From: Paracoccaceae bacterium
Lineage (GTDB): Bacteria; Pseudomonadota; Alphaproteobacteria; Rhodobacterales; Rhodobacteraceae
Length of the DNA: 64,000 nt
Direction: 5' to 3'
Assembly (NCBI GenBank): GCA_006226775.1
Contig: SBGD01000031.1
Span: 1 to 64,000, forward strand
Part shown: in pieces, positions 51,902-61,875 of the stretch
Position numbering within the stretch: position 1 is the stretch's first letter
Layout: every line of letters starts with the position of its first letter
Program-made: the position numbers and the translations under genes
Notes under the pieces: model-generated
Seen by the model: only the letters and a program-made list of their open reading frames with translations
Told to the model about the DNA's origin: nothing
Database searches by the model: none

Positions 51902-52651
51902 CTATCGTCGGCGTTTTCCCGATCTCGGGATCGAGGTGCGCGCGAGCTGGTATTTCGCCTCCGGGTGCGGCGGATGGCCTTCGGTCCTGGCCCAGAACTG
52001 CACACCGCCGCGGCGCTGCCACAGGGGATAGGCCAGCACGATCCCGGCGATGAAGCCGCCCGCATGGGCCCAATAGGCCACGCCGCCCTCGTCGCCGGGC
52101 GTGCCGAAGCCGCCGTAGATCTGCAGGGCGAACCAGAGGCCCAGCACGATCCAGGCCGGGATCGGGAAGACCCGGAAGAAGACGATGAAGATCACGAGGA
52201 TGTCGACCTTGGCCTTGGGAAAGAGCAGCAGGTAGCTGCCCATCACCCCGGCAATCGCCCCCGAGGCGCCGACCACCGGCACCGGCGACTCCGGCGCCGA
52301 GACATATTGCAACAGCCCCGCCGCCAGCCCGCTGGCCAGGTAGAAGCCCAGGTAGGGCAGGTGGCCCATCTCATCCTCGATATTGTCGCCGAAGATAAAC
52401 AAAAACAGCATGTTGCCCGCCAGGTGCATGACACCGCCGTGCAGGAACATCGAGGTCACGAAACCCGCCAGCCCGTCGCCCTCGGCAATCCGGCCGGGGA
52501 TCAGCGCGTAGTCCCAGTAGAACTGCAACAGCGCATGCTGGTTGTCGTTCATGTCGAACATCGCCGCGAAGACCACGACGTTGATCGCCATCAGGGCGTA
52601 GGTGACGAAGGGCGTGCGCCCGGACGGGTTGTGATCGCGGATCGGAAACAT
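51902..52651 (-). CDS. Rhomboid-family intramembrane serine protease
   Basis: The 249-residue protein has six hydrophobic helices. Catalytic features are present: HGGVMHLAGNMLFLFIFGDN (helix 2 His/Asn region), VVGASGAIAGVMGSYLL (GxSG serine) and WAHAGGFIAGIVLAY (helix 6 His). An active protease that cleaves transmembrane segments is therefore expected; substrates are unknown. It lies beside putA in the same direction with 31 bases between them. Confidence 0.9.
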   Translation of the reverse strand: MFPIRDHNPSGRTPFVTYALMAINVVVFAAMFDMNDNQHALLQFYWDYALIPGRIAEGDGLAGFVTSMFLHGGVMHLAGNMLFLFIFGDNIEDEMGHLPYLGFYLASGLAAGLLQYVSAPESPVPVVGASGAIAGVMGSYLLLFPKAKVDILVIFIVFFRVFPIPAWIVLGLWFALQIYGGFGTPGDEGGVAYWAHAGGFIAGIVLAYPLWQRRGGVQFWARTEGHPPHPEAKYQLARTSIPRSGKRRR

Positions 52652-52682
52652 GGGGGAACGCTGTGGGCATTCCCCCGGAAGG

Positions 52683-55600
52683 TCAAGACATGCCGCTCAG
52701 AAGCGCCGCATTGCCGCCGGACGCGGTTGTATCGACACAGACGTGGCGTTCGTGCATCACGTGGCCGGTGTCCGGCAGGCCGGTGATCAGCGGCAGGATC
52801 GGCCCGTCCCGCTCGGCCAGCGCTTGTGCATAGGCGCGCCCGGTCTCGGCCTCGCCCCACCAGAGCGCGCCGGAAAAATGCCCGAGCGTGGTCAGCGCCC
52901 CGGGGTCCAGCGCGCCGCCGACGCGCAGGGCCACGCCGCCCAGCCGTTCGACCGCCTCCTTCTGCGCGGTCGCGGCGGCATCGCCCGGTCCGAGACAGAG
53001 CAGCGGCGGCCGGGGCAGGACGGTCAGGCGGTTGTCCTCGCCGGTGGGGCCGGGCAGCGACAGGGGCGGCTGCGGCGCGGGCAGGGGCCGGGCCGTCAGC
53101 GATTCCTGCAAGGCCAGCGGATCGACCTGGCTGCCTGCGGCGGCGGTCTCGGGCTCGACCGGATGCGCGCCGTAGCGGGCCAGGTAATGCGGCCCGCCCG
53201 CCTTGGGCCCGGTGCCGGAAAGCCCTTCGCCGCCAAAGGGTTGGCTGCCGACGATGGCGCCGATCTGGTTGCGGTTGACGTAGATGTTGCCGGCGTGAAT
53301 GCGCTCGGAGACATGCTGCACCCGGTCGTCGATCCGGGTCTGAAGCCCGAAGGTCAGCCCGTAGCCGGTGGCGTTGATCGTGTCGATCACGCGGTCCAGA
53401 TCGCTGGCCTCGAAGGTGGCCAGATGCAGGACGGGGCCGAAGATCTCGCGCTCCATCTGCGCAATGCTGTCGACGCGCAAAAGGGCAGGGGCGATGAAAT
53501 GCCCCTGTTTCGGCACGGAGGTCTCCTTGATGACACGGCCCTCGGCGCGGGCCCTGGCGACGTAATCGGCGATGCCCTTTTGCGCCTCGGCGTCGATCAC
53601 CGGACCGACGTCGGTGGAGAGATCCCAGGGCTGACCGGCGCGCAGGGCCTCCATCGCGCCCATCAGCATCTCGGTGAACGGCCCGGCAATGTCGCGCTGG
53701 ACGTAAAGGCAGCGCAGGGCGGAACAGCGCTGGCCCGCGGACTGAAAGGCGCTTTCGACGATGGCCGCGACCGCCTGTTCCGGCAGGGCGGTGCTGTCGA
53801 CGATCATCGCGTTCAGCCCGCCGGTTTCGGCGATCAGCGGCGCGCCGGGGGCGAGGTGTTTCGCCATGGCGCGGCGGATGATCCTGGCGGTCTCGGTCGA
53901 GCCGGTGAAGGCCACGCCGCCGACGCGGGGGTCGGAGGTCAGCGCCGCGCCGACCTCGCCCGCGCCGGGCAGGAGTTGCAGCACCTCGCGCGGCACCCCG
54001 GCCTCGTGCATCAGTTCCACCGCGCGATGGGCGATCAGCGGCGTCTGCTCCGCCGGTTTCGCCAGCACCGCGTTGCCCGCGGCCAGCGCCGCCGAGACCT
54101 GGCCGGTGAAGATCGCCAGCGGAAAGTTCCAGGGGCTGATGCAGGTGAAGATGCCCACCGGCGGGGTTTCGGGCGCATTGGCGGCGTAGTAGCGCAGGAA
54201 ATCCACCGCCTCGCGCAGTTCGGCCACCGCGTCGGGCAGGATCTTGCCGGCCTCGCGGGCGACGAGGGCGAAGATCTCGCCGTAGTTCTGTTCATAGAGA
54301 TCGGCGGCGCGGTTCAGCACCGCGGCGCGCTCCTCGGGGGTGGCCTTCCAAGGCTTCGCCGCGGCAAGCGCAGTGTCGCAATCGGCGGCGCTGGCAAAGG
54401 CAACCTCGCCGACGACCTCGTCATTGCGGGCCGGGTTGGGCACGCTCACCGCCTCTTGCGGGCGGGCGTCACCGGCCAGCAGCGGCGCGGCGGACCATTG
54501 GTACTTGCGCCAGGGCTCGCGCGCCTCGTCGAGCGCCTCGAGCGTCGGGCGATGGGCCAGGTCCCAGCCGCGGGAGTTGATCCGCTCGGGCAGGAACAAC
54601 TCCGGCCCGGTGGGCAGATGCGGGGTGGCATCGTCCAGCGCCTCGAAGGGATCGCGGGCCACCACCTCGGCGGGCACATCCTCGTCGACGATCTGGTTCA
54701 CGAAGGAGGAGTTCGCACCGTTCTCCAAGAGCCGCCGGACGAGGTAGGCCAGCAGGTCGCGATGCGCACCCACCGGGGCATAAATCCGGCAATGGGTGCC
54801 ATTGTCGGCCAGCACGAGGTTGTGCAGCGCTTCACCCATGCCGTGCAAGCGCTGGAATTCAAAGGCATCCTTGTTATCCCCAGCCATGTCGAGGATGGCG
54901 GCGACGGTATGGGCGTTATGCGTGGCGAACTGTGGGTAAATCCGGTCGGTCATGTTCAGCAACCGCCGGGCATTCGCGATATAGCTCACGTCGGTGGCGG
55001 GTTTCGAGGTGAAGACCGGGAAGCCTTCCAGCCCCTCGACCTGCGCCAGCTTGATCTCGGTGTCCCAGTAGGCGCCCTTGACCAGCCGCACCATGATGCG
55101 CCGGTCGGTGTCCTCGGTCAGCGCATGCAGGTAGTCGAGAACGGCGCCGCAGCGATGGCCGAAGGCCTGCACCACCACGCCCAGCCCGTCCCAGCCGGCA
55201 AGGCCCGGATCGCGCATCAGCCGCTCGATCAGGTCGAGGGAAATCGACAGCCGGTCGGCTTCTTCCGCGTCGATGTTCAGCCCCATCTTGCGGCTGCGCG
55301 CCATCAGCGCCAGGTCGCGCAGGCGGGGGTAAAGCTCGGCCATCACCCGGTCCTTCTGGGCCTCCTCGTAGCGCGGATGCAGCGCCGAGAGCTTGACCGA
55401 GATGCCGGGGTTCTGGCGCACGTCGCCATGCACGCAGCCCTTGGCAATCGCCTCGATCGCGCGGCCATAGGCGGCGTGATAGCGCATCGCGTCGGCATCG
55501 GTGCGCGCAGCCTCGCCCAGCATGTCGTAGGAATAGGTATAGCCTTTCTGCTCCATGCCCGAGGCGCGTTTCATCGCGGCGCGGATATCCTCGCCCAGCA

Positions 55601-56120
55601 CGAACTGGCGGCCCATTTCCTTCATCGCGCGGCCCACGGCGGTGCGGATCACCGGCTCGCCCAGCCGCTTGACGGCGGCGCGCAGGTGGCCGACCGGGCC
55701 GGGCTCGGAATCCTCGCGCAGCACGCGACCGGTCAGCATCAGGGCCCAGGTCGAGGCATTGACCAAGGGCGAGGTGGAGCGGCCCATGTGAAGGCCCCAG
55801 TCGGACGGTGCGATCTTGTCCTCGATCAGCGCGTCGATGGTCTCGGAGTCGGGCACGCGCAGAAGCGCCTCGGCCAGGCACATCAGTGCGACGCCCTCGT
55901 CGGTGGACAGCCCGTATTCGGCGAGAAAGACCTCCATCAACCCGGGTTCCGAGTGGTCGCGGATGCGCCGCACCAGTGCGGCCCCGGCGGCGGATATGCG
56001 CGCGCGGTCCTCGGGCGAGAGGGCCGCGGTCTCGACCAGCCGGGCCACGTTTGCTGCCTCGTCGGCATAGGTCATGGCGTCGATCCGGGCACGCAGGCCG
56101 GGCAGAATACTGTGATCCAT
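52683..56120 (-). CDS. putA: Bifunctional proline dehydrogenase / P5C dehydrogenase
   Basis: It oxidises proline to glutamate in two steps with FAD and NAD at the membrane. The 1145-residue protein has a PRODH barrel (about 150-470; LGEDIRAAMKRASGMEQKGYTYSYDML, YWDTEIKLAQVEGL) and an aldehyde dehydrogenase domain (about 520-990) with ISPWNFPLAIFTGQ, AETGGLNAMIVDSTALPEQ and the catalytic Cys in SAGQRCSALRCL. No N-terminal ribbon-helix-helix repressor domain is present, so control falls to the divergent PutR. The start MDHSILPG at 56120 is the family one. Confidence 0.95.
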   Translation of the reverse strand: MDHSILPGLRARIDAMTYADEAANVARLVETAALSPEDRARISAAGAALVRRIRDHSEPGLMEVFLAEYGLSTDEGVALMCLAEALLRVPDSETIDALIEDKIAPSDWGLHMGRSTSPLVNASTWALMLTGRVLREDSEPGPVGHLRAAVKRLGEPVIRTAVGRAMKEMGRQFVLGEDIRAAMKRASGMEQKGYTYSYDMLGEAARTDADAMRYHAAYGRAIEAIAKGCVHGDVRQNPGISVKLSALHPRYEEAQKDRVMAELYPRLRDLALMARSRKMGLNIDAEEADRLSISLDLIERLMRDPGLAGWDGLGVVVQAFGHRCGAVLDYLHALTEDTDRRIMVRLVKGAYWDTEIKLAQVEGLEGFPVFTSKPATDVSYIANARRLLNMTDRIYPQFATHNAHTVAAILDMAGDNKDAFEFQRLHGMGEALHNLVLADNGTHCRIYAPVGAHRDLLAYLVRRLLENGANSSFVNQIVDEDVPAEVVARDPFEALDDATPHLPTGPELFLPERINSRGWDLAHRPTLEALDEAREPWRKYQWSAAPLLAGDARPQEAVSVPNPARNDEVVGEVAFASAADCDTALAAAKPWKATPEERAAVLNRAADLYEQNYGEIFALVAREAGKILPDAVAELREAVDFLRYYAANAPETPPVGIFTCISPWNFPLAIFTGQVSAALAAGNAVLAKPAEQTPLIAHRAVELMHEAGVPREVLQLLPGAGEVGAALTSDPRVGGVAFTGSTETARIIRRAMAKHLAPGAPLIAETGGLNAMIVDSTALPEQAVAAIVESAFQSAGQRCSALRCLYVQRDIAGPFTEMLMGAMEALRAGQPWDLSTDVGPVIDAEAQKGIADYVARARAEGRVIKETSVPKQGHFIAPALLRVDSIAQMEREIFGPVLHLATFEASDLDRVIDTINATGYGLTFGLQTRIDDRVQHVSERIHAGNIYVNRNQIGAIVGSQPFGGEGLSGTGPKAGGPHYLARYGAHPVEPETAAAGSQVDPLALQESLTARPLPAPQPPLSLPGPTGEDNRLTVLPRPPLLCLGPGDAAATAQKEAVERLGGVALRVGGALDPGALTTLGHFSGALWWGEAETGRAYAQALAERDGPILPLITGLPDTGHVMHERHVCVDTTASGGNAALLSGMS

Positions 56121-56229
56121 GAGAATCCCCTGAATTTCGTTCTGTTCAGGGTATCGCGATTTCGCTGGTCCTTCTTCCCGATTGTGGGCAAAACACTGGT
56201 CGGAATGGTTGATAAAACGGGGATTTTCA

Positions 56230-56706
56230 ATGCGACCTGAAGAGATCGACCTGGACCGCTTCGACCGCGCCATCGTGACCGTTCTGGCCGAGGACGGGCG
56301 AATCTCGATCACCGACCTGGCCAAGCGCATCGGGTTGTCGAAATCGCCCACCCAGACCCGGCTCAGACGGCTCGAGGAAGAGGGGGTGATCCGCGGCTAC
56401 CGGGCGCTGCTCGATCCGATCCGGCTGGGGCTGGATCACGTCGCCTTTGTCGAGGTGCGGCTGGCCGACACGCGCGAGGCGGCGCTGGCGGCCTTTGCCG
56501 CCGCGGTGGCCAAGGTACCCGAGATCGAGCAATGCCACCTGATTGCCGGCAATTTCGACTACCTGCTGAAGGTGCGCACCTCGGACATGTGGGCCTATCG
56601 CATGGTGCTGGCCGAGAAGATCTCGACCCTGCCGCATGTCTCGAATACCTCGACCTACGTGGCGATGCAGGCGATCAAGGAAAGCGGCCTGGGGGATGTC
56701 ACCTGA
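56230..56706 (+). CDS. putR: Lrp/AsnC-family proline regulator PutR
   Basis: The 158-residue protein has an N-terminal helix-turn-helix (DLDRFDRAIVTVLAEDGRISITDLAKRIGLSKSPTQTRLRRLEEEG in two runs, residues ~7-52) and a C-terminal RAM ligand domain (HVAFVEVRLADTREAALAAF). It is divergent from putA with a 109-base shared promoter, the arrangement in Rhodobacter and Agrobacterium where PutR activates putA in response to proline. The gene starts at the ATG that gives the standard N terminus. Confidence 0.92.
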   Translation: MRPEEIDLDRFDRAIVTVLAEDGRISITDLAKRIGLSKSPTQTRLRRLEEEGVIRGYRALLDPIRLGLDHVAFVEVRLADTREAALAAFAAAVAKVPEIEQCHLIAGNFDYLLKVRTSDMWAYRMVLAEKISTLPHVSNTSTYVAMQAIKESGLGDVT

Positions 56707-56794
56707 GCGAACCGGCAGACATGCCACGAACTGGGTCGGGCCGGGCGTTTTGCGGTTTTCTCGGGCCGGGCCCCGGCCTATTGTCGCCTCGCTG

Positions 56795-56880
56795 GCCCGC
56801 GTGGTGGAAGGGTAGACACAGGAGACTTAAAATCTCCAGGCCGTAGGGCCGTGCCGGTTCGAATCCGGCCGCGGGTACCA
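56795..56880 (+). tRNA. tRNA-Leu (UAA)
   Basis: The sequence runs from GCCCGCG to CGCGGGT-A-CCA, with the anticodon loop CTTAAAA giving TAA (UAA) and a long variable arm. The first acceptor pair is G-T. The encoded CCA is included. Confidence 0.95.
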
Positions 56881-56932
56881 GCGTTCAGGCTAGCGATCAG
56901 GTCAGCAATCGGGCCGGAAATCAGACCTGCGA

Positions 56933-57190
56933 TCAGGCCGTTTCGGCGGACATCCAGTCGGTGCGGATGCGCAGGTGCCCCTCGCCATTCCGGCCGGCCG
57001 AGAAATTCAGCGACATGCGCAGCCAGGCCAGCGTCACCGCGGCGAACATCAGGAAACCGCCGGTCATCAGGCTTTCGGTCCGGTCGTGGATGACGCCGAC
57101 CCCGAGGTGATAGCTGGCATCGGCGAAAAAGGCGATCATCAGGCCCAGAAGAAAGCAGCGGGCGGCGCGTCTTGCGATTTCGGTTTTCAT
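56933..57190 (-). CDS. Small two-helix membrane protein, unknown
   Basis: This is an 85-residue protein with two hydrophobic segments (CFLLGLMIAFFADASYHLGVGV and MTGGFLMFAAVTLAWLRMSLNF) and a polar C terminus. It starts at the ATG at 57190; longer frames run into unrelated DNA. It sits between tRNA-Leu and an AT-rich insert. No family is recognised. Confidence 0.65.
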   Translation of the reverse strand: MKTEIARRAARCFLLGLMIAFFADASYHLGVGVIHDRTESLMTGGFLMFAAVTLAWLRMSLNFSAGRNGEGHLRIRTDWMSAETA

Positions 57191-57403
57191 GTCGGTGTTC
57201 CCAGAGCGTTGGCAGACCCCGTCAGGCTGGCGCCGGAATGGGGCGGAACTTGGGCGCGAAAAGGGAAACATTGGCCAATTCGTAGGCAGACCTCACTGCA
57301 ATAAATCTAGAAAGAATAACTTAGGTTGAATTTGGTTATTGAAAGACTATTGGCTTTATGGATAAGTGCGGTTTCTTGGAAAACAGCACAAGAGTTAGCG
57401 ATA

Positions 57404-57706
57404 ATGAATGTACGAACTACAGGTGTCGTAGCGATAACACTACTGTTGAGCGCATGTATGACTCCCACAATTGAGCCGGCCGTCGCCTCCTTCAACGAAG
57501 CAAGTGTTGGTATCAGGCTGGATGGTAACGCGCTCGAATTTGCGTCTGAGGCAGTGAAACAACAGGCTTATCAGCAAGCTGACGCCAAGGCCGTAGAAAT
57601 ATGTGCACGCGGACCTAAGCGCCGCGCTGAATTTGCCAGCAGCCGAAGAATCCCAACTGGCCAATATACGTTTGAAATTGAACGGCTGTATCTCTGCCTA
57701 AGCTAG
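57404..57706 (+). CDS. Small lipoprotein in an AT-rich insert
   Basis: The 100-residue protein has a lipoprotein signal: VVAITLLLSACMTPT, with Cys at about residue 18 as the lipid anchor. The mature part is short and without known motif (GIRLDGNALEFASEAVKQQA, and a C-terminal EICARGPKRRAEFASSRR). GC content over this gene and the 130 bases before it is far below that of its neighbours, and codon use is different, so it was probably acquired. Its terminator overlaps the 3' end of irr. Function unknown. Confidence 0.7.
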   Translation: MNVRTTGVVAITLLLSACMTPTIEPAVASFNEASVGIRLDGNALEFASEAVKQQAYQQADAKAVEICARGPKRRAEFASSRRIPTGQYTFEIERLYLCLS

Positions 57707-57719
57707 AAACATATATAAC

Positions 57720-57758
57720 AGACGCCTCTTTCACGCAGATGAAGGGGCGTCTTTTTTT
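57720..57758 (+). terminator. Rho-independent terminator of the lipoprotein gene
   Basis: agacgcc (57720-57726) pairs with ggcgtct (57746-57752), extended by C/G pairs toward the loop, and is followed by a run of T. It overlaps the last codons and the stop of the convergent irr gene (57731). Confidence 0.85.
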
Positions 57759-58174
57759 CGCCGCAGCCGGATCACCACGTCGACGCTGGCGATCTCGGCG
57801 CCTTCGGGGGCCTCGGGCAGGGCGACGATCTTGAGCTGGTCGGCGGGGGCGTCGGTCAGGTGGCCCTCGTCCTCCCAGTAGAAATGCGGGTGGTCGTGGG
57901 TATTGGTGTCGAAATAGCTTTTCTGGCCATCCACCGTCACCTCCTGCATCAGCCCGGCGTCGCAAAAGGCGCGCAGGGTGTTGTAGACCGTGGCCAGCGA
58001 CACGCTTTCGCCGCTCTGCTGCACCTTGGCGAACAGGCTCTCGGCGGTGACATGGCGGTTCTGGCCGTCGCCCACCAGCAGCGAGGCCAGCGTCAGGCGC
58101 TGGCGCGTCGGCCGCAGCCCGGCATCGGCCAGCCATGCGGCGCCGCGGTCGATCGCTGGGGATGTCATCGTCAT
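57731..58174 (-). CDS. irr: Fur-family iron response regulator Irr
   Basis: Irr is the main iron/haem-responsive regulator of Rhizobiales and Rhodobacterales. The 147-residue protein has the Fur winged helix (GLRPTRQRLTLASLLVG, SLATVYNTLRAFCDAGLMQEV) and the Irr-type histidine cluster THDHPHFYWEDEG. The N-terminal haem motif GCPW of Bradyrhizobium Irr is absent, as in other relatives. Two in-frame ATGs (58174 and 58168) are possible; the first is given. The divergent fabA lies 160 bases away. Confidence 0.88.
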   Translation of the reverse strand: MTMTSPAIDRGAAWLADAGLRPTRQRLTLASLLVGDGQNRHVTAESLFAKVQQSGESVSLATVYNTLRAFCDAGLMQEVTVDGQKSYFDTNTHDHPHFYWEDEGHLTDAPADQLKIVALPEAPEGAEIASVDVVIRLRRKKDAPSSA

Positions 58175-58334
58175 GCCTCGCTCTCCAAGCCTCCCCTCAA
58201 TATAGAGCCTTTTGCGAACGGTTTTCAATGACCCCGGGGCAGCAGCTTGGCGAAAAAGGCAGCGGACTTGCATGGGCCGGGGCCGGGGTGCTAGAGGATT
58301 CCGGACAGAAATTCCCACCATGGAAGGCGCCTGA

Positions 58335-58844
58335 ATGGCCGATTACCCCAGCAGCTTCGACAAAGACGACCTTCTGAAATGCGCCCGGGGCGAGTTGTTC
58401 GGCCCCGGCAATGCGCAGCTTCCGGAACCGCCGATGCTGATGATGGACCGGATCACCGAGATCTCGGGCGATGGCGGCGCACATGGCAAGGGGCACGTGG
58501 TGGCGGAATTCGACATCACCCCGGACCTGTGGTTCTTCGACTGCCATTTCCCCGGCAACCCGATTATGCCGGGGTGCCTCGGGCTGGACGGGCTGTGGCA
58601 GTTGACCGGCTTCAACCTCGGCTGGCGCGGCTGGCAGGGGCGCGGCTATGCGCTGGGCGTGGGCGAGGTGAAGCTGACCGGCATGGTGCGGCCGGATCGC
58701 AAGATGCTGACCTACAAGGTGGATTTCACCAAGGCGTTGCAGACGCGGCGGCTGACCATGGGTGTCGCCGACGGCATCGTCGAGGCCGATGGCGAGGTAA
58801 TCTACCAGGTCAAGGACATGAAGGTCGCGCTGAGCGAGAGCTGA
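58335..58844 (+). CDS. fabA: 3-hydroxydecanoyl-ACP dehydratase/isomerase
   Basis: It introduces the double bond of anaerobic unsaturated fatty-acid synthesis. The 169-residue hot-dog protein has the catalytic [20 protein letters not shown] with His 71 and Asp 85. The downstream fabB on the same strand (beyond the leftward PAP2 gene) is its usual partner. Its promoter lies in the 160-base gap shared with irr. Confidence 0.95.
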   Translation: MADYPSSFDKDDLLKCARGELFGPGNAQLPEPPMLMMDRITEISGDGGAHGKGHVVAEFDITPDLWFFDCHFPGNPIMPGCLGLDGLWQLTGFNLGWRGWQGRGYALGVGEVKLTGMVRPDRKMLTYKVDFTKALQTRRLTMGVADGIVEADGEVIYQVKDMKVALSES

Positions 58845-58862
58845 GGCCGCGGCCCGGGGGCG

Positions 58863-59594
58863 TCACGGCGCCTCCTCGCTGGCGTCCTGCTCGATATGCC
58901 CGCGGTCGGCCAGGCTGCGGGCCACGATCAGGCAGACCAGCGCCCAAGCCGCGCCGGCCAGCCAGCCGGCGGCCACGTCGGTCGGCCAGTGAACCCCCAT
59001 GTAGACCCGGCTCATCCCGACCAGCAGCGTCAGGAAGACCGCGATGGCAAGGATATAGACCTTCAGGAACAGGCGCGGTTGCAGCCGGGCAATCAGCACG
59101 CCCAGCGACAGGTAGGTCACCGCCGCCATCATCGAATGCCCCGACGGGAAGCTGGCGGTATGGACGAGCGAGCCATGCGGCACCAGGTCGGGTCTCGGGC
59201 GGTCGAAGAATTCCTTCGCCAGGCTGCTGATCACGATGCCGCCGCCGACCGCCACAAGGATGTAGAGCGCCGAGGCCCATTGCCGCCACAGCATGAAGAA
59301 CACCGACACGAAGAGGGTCGTCAGCGCAAGCACGGCCACGCCGCCCAGGGCGGTGAAATCCCGGCCCATTTCCTCGAGCCAGAACGGCCCGATCGGGTCC
59401 GACAGGTCACCGGGCGTGCGCAGCAGCAGCAGGATGTCGCGATCCAGATCGCTGGTCGAGCCCTCGACAACCTCGTCGCTCAACTCGGCAAGGGTCCAGA
59501 TCGTCGCGACAGCGAGGCCCAGCAGGATCACCGAGGACAGCTCGATATGGCGCCTGATCCAGCGCACGAGGGTGGAGAGCCGGGCGGTTTTCAT
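58863..59594 (-). CDS. PAP2-family membrane phosphatase
   Basis: The 243-residue protein has six hydrophobic helices and the three phosphatase motifs KEFFDRPRP, PSGHSM and SRVYMGVHWPTD, in the right order and spacing. Such enzymes dephosphorylate phosphatidic acid, PGP or undecaprenyl pyrophosphate. It lies on the minus strand between fabA and fabB, which interrupts the usual fabA-fabB pair. The ATG at 59594 follows a basic start. Confidence 0.88.
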   Translation of the reverse strand: MKTARLSTLVRWIRRHIELSSVILLGLAVATIWTLAELSDEVVEGSTSDLDRDILLLLRTPGDLSDPIGPFWLEEMGRDFTALGGVAVLALTTLFVSVFFMLWRQWASALYILVAVGGGIVISSLAKEFFDRPRPDLVPHGSLVHTASFPSGHSMMAAVTYLSLGVLIARLQPRLFLKVYILAIAVFLTLLVGMSRVYMGVHWPTDVAAGWLAGAAWALVCLIVARSLADRGHIEQDASEEAP

Positions 59595-59806
59595 GCGGTG
59601 AACCTCGTGCTTTCTTGCGTGATACCCGGGCCGCGGGGCGCACCGCCGGGCATGAGCAGACCTAGCGCGCCGCGAAGGCCGGGCAAAGCCGGATCGGCCC
59701 GTCCGGCGCTTGCCGCGCCGAAAGACCGTGCCGCCCATCCTGCTAACCGCTTGCTCCCAACCCCTTCATTCCCTTACAAGTCCACAAACAAATGATCGGA
59801 GGCCCC

Positions 59807-61036
59807 ATGCGCCGCGTCGTCGTCACAGGTCTGGGCATCGTGTCCAGCATCGGCAACACCGCCGAAGAGGTTCTTGCCTCGCTCAAGGCCGGAAAATCCG
59901 GCATCACCGCCAACGAGGCGATGAAGGAGCACGGGTTCCGAAGTCAGGTCGCCGGGAACATCAAGCTGGACGTCGCCGATCACGTCGACAAGCGGACCCT
60001 GCGCTTCATGGGGCCGGGGGCGGCCTATGCCCATATCGCCATGGGCCAGGCCATCGCCGATTCCGGGCTGGAGGAGGGCGATATCGTCAATCCCCGCACC
60101 GGGCTGGTCGCCGGATCCGGCGGGCCTTCGACCAGCGCCATGCTGGCGGCGCATCAGAGCGTGCTGAAGACCGGCGCGACCAAGCGGATCGGGCCTTTCG
60201 CGGTGCCCAAGACCATGTGTTCCACCGTCTCGGCCAACCTCTCGACCGCCTACAAGATCAAGGGCCTGAACTATTCGATCACCTCGGCCTGCTCGACCTC
60301 GCTGCACTGCATCGGCAATGCGGCGGAACAGATCATGATGGGCAAGCAGGACGTGATGTTCGCCGGCGGCGGCGAGGAGCTGGACTGGACGCTGTCCTGC
60401 CTCTTCGATGCCATGGGCGCGATGTCGTCGAACTTCAACGACACCCCGGAAAAGGCCAGCCGCGCCTTCGACAAGGACCGCGACGGTTTCGTCATCGGCG
60501 GCGGCGGCGGCATCATCGTGCTGGAAGAGTTGGAACACGCCCTCGCCCGCGGCGCGAAGATCTATGCCGAGGTCACCGGCTATGGCGCCACCTCCGACGG
60601 CGCCGACATGGTGGCCCCGTCGGGCGAAGGCGGCGAGCGGGCGATGCGCGTGGCACTCTCGACCCTGCCGGAAGGGCGCAAGGTGGGCTATATCAACGCC
60701 CATGGCACCTCGACCCCGGTGGGCGACGTGGGCGAGATCGAGGCGGTGCGGCGGGTCTTCGGCGACGGCGCGACCCCGCCGGTCAGTTCCACCAAGTCGA
60801 TGACCGGCCACAGCCAGGGGGCGACCGGCGCGCAGGAGGCGATCTATTGCCTCTTGATGCTGCAACACGATTTCATCGCGCCCTCGATCAATGTCGACAC
60901 CCTTGACCCGGCGCTGAAACCGCAAGAGATCGCCACCCGCCTGGTGGAAAACGCCGGGCTCGATTCGGTGATGACCAATTCCTTCGGCTTCGGCGGCACC
61001 AATGGCTCGATGATCCTGAGCAAGTACAACGGGTGA
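59807..61036 (+). CDS. fabB: 3-oxoacyl-ACP synthase I
   Basis: This 409-residue condensing enzyme extends the FabA product. The catalytic Cys is in [10 protein letters not shown], with the two active-site His in [11 protein letters not shown] and SMTGHSQGA. The start at 59807 is chosen because GGAGG (59798-59802) precedes it; an upstream ATG at 59792 overlaps that ribosome site. Its stop is 4 bases before fabI, so fabB and fabI form one unit. Confidence 0.95.
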   Translation: MRRVVVTGLGIVSSIGNTAEEVLASLKAGKSGITANEAMKEHGFRSQVAGNIKLDVADHVDKRTLRFMGPGAAYAHIAMGQAIADSGLEEGDIVNPRTGLVAGSGGPSTSAMLAAHQSVLKTGATKRIGPFAVPKTMCSTVSANLSTAYKIKGLNYSITSACSTSLHCIGNAAEQIMMGKQDVMFAGGGEELDWTLSCLFDAMGAMSSNFNDTPEKASRAFDKDRDGFVIGGGGGIIVLEELEHALARGAKIYAEVTGYGATSDGADMVAPSGEGGERAMRVALSTLPEGRKVGYINAHGTSTPVGDVGEIEAVRRVFGDGATPPVSSTKSMTGHSQGATGAQEAIYCLLMLQHDFIAPSINVDTLDPALKPQEIATRLVENAGLDSVMTNSFGFGGTNGSMILSKYNG

Positions 61037-61040
61037 ACAC

Positions 61041-61832
61041 ATGTCTCAGTCACTGAAGGGCAAGCGCGGGCTTGTCATGGGCGTCGCCAATGAACGCTCC
61101 ATCGCCTGGGGCATCGCCAGGGCGATGGCCGAGGCCGGGGCGGAACTGGCCTTCACCTACCAGGGCGAGGCTTTCGGCAAGCGGGTGGAGCCGCTGGCGG
61201 CCAGCGTCGGCAGCGATTTCCTGGTCGATGTGGATGTGACCGACGATGCCTCGCTCGACGTGGCCTTCGAGAAACTGGGCGCGCGCTGGCCGACGATCGA
61301 CTTCCTGGTCCATGCCATCGCCTTTTCCGACAAGACCGAGCTGACCGGCCGGGTGCTGAACACCTCCCGCGCCAATTTCAGCAAGACCATGGACATCTCG
61401 GCCTATTCCTTCATCGAGGTCGCCCGCCGGGCGCATCCGCTGATGGTCGAGAACGGCGGCACGCTTCTGACGCTGACCTACATGGGCTCGAACCGGGTGA
61501 CGCCGAACTACAATGTCATGGGCATCGCCAAGGCGGCGCTGGAGGCCGCGGTGCGCTACCTCGCCAATGACCTCGGCCCCGAGGGCATCCGGGTCAATGC
61601 CATCTCGCCCGGCCCGATGAAGACGCTGGCGGGGGCGGCCATCGGCGGCGCGCGCAAGACCTACAAGCACACCGACCTCAACGCGCCGCTGCGCGCCAAT
61701 GCCACGCTCGAGGCGGTGGGCGGCACGGCGGTCTACCTCGCCTCCGACGCCGGCGCCTGCACCACCGGCGAGATCATCCGCGTCGACGGCGGCTTTCACG
61801 TGCTGGGGATGCCGCAGGCCGAGAACCTCTGA
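61041..61832 (+). CDS. fabI: Enoyl-ACP reductase (NADH)
   Basis: It completes the elongation cycle and is a triclosan target in relatives. The 263-residue protein has the FabI glycine motif GVANERSIAWGIA and the catalytic Tyr/Lys pair as YNVMGIAKAALEA (Y-x6-K). It directly follows fabB and is followed by a strong hairpin at 61876. Confidence 0.93.
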   Translation: MSQSLKGKRGLVMGVANERSIAWGIARAMAEAGAELAFTYQGEAFGKRVEPLAASVGSDFLVDVDVTDDASLDVAFEKLGARWPTIDFLVHAIAFSDKTELTGRVLNTSRANFSKTMDISAYSFIEVARRAHPLMVENGGTLLTLTYMGSNRVTPNYNVMGIAKAALEAAVRYLANDLGPEGIRVNAISPGPMKTLAGAAIGGARKTYKHTDLNAPLRANATLEAVGGTAVYLASDAGACTTGEIIRVDGGFHVLGMPQAENL

Positions 61833-61875
61833 CGCCCGAAGACCCCCGAAGCGCCGCATTGCCGACCCTTTCCCG

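Noticed and set aside
52650-56240. Very long plus-strand open frame across putA
   Set aside because: It is antisense to a clear PutA with both catalytic domains; long antisense frames are common in GC-rich DNA and its translation is low-complexity Gly/Arg/His.
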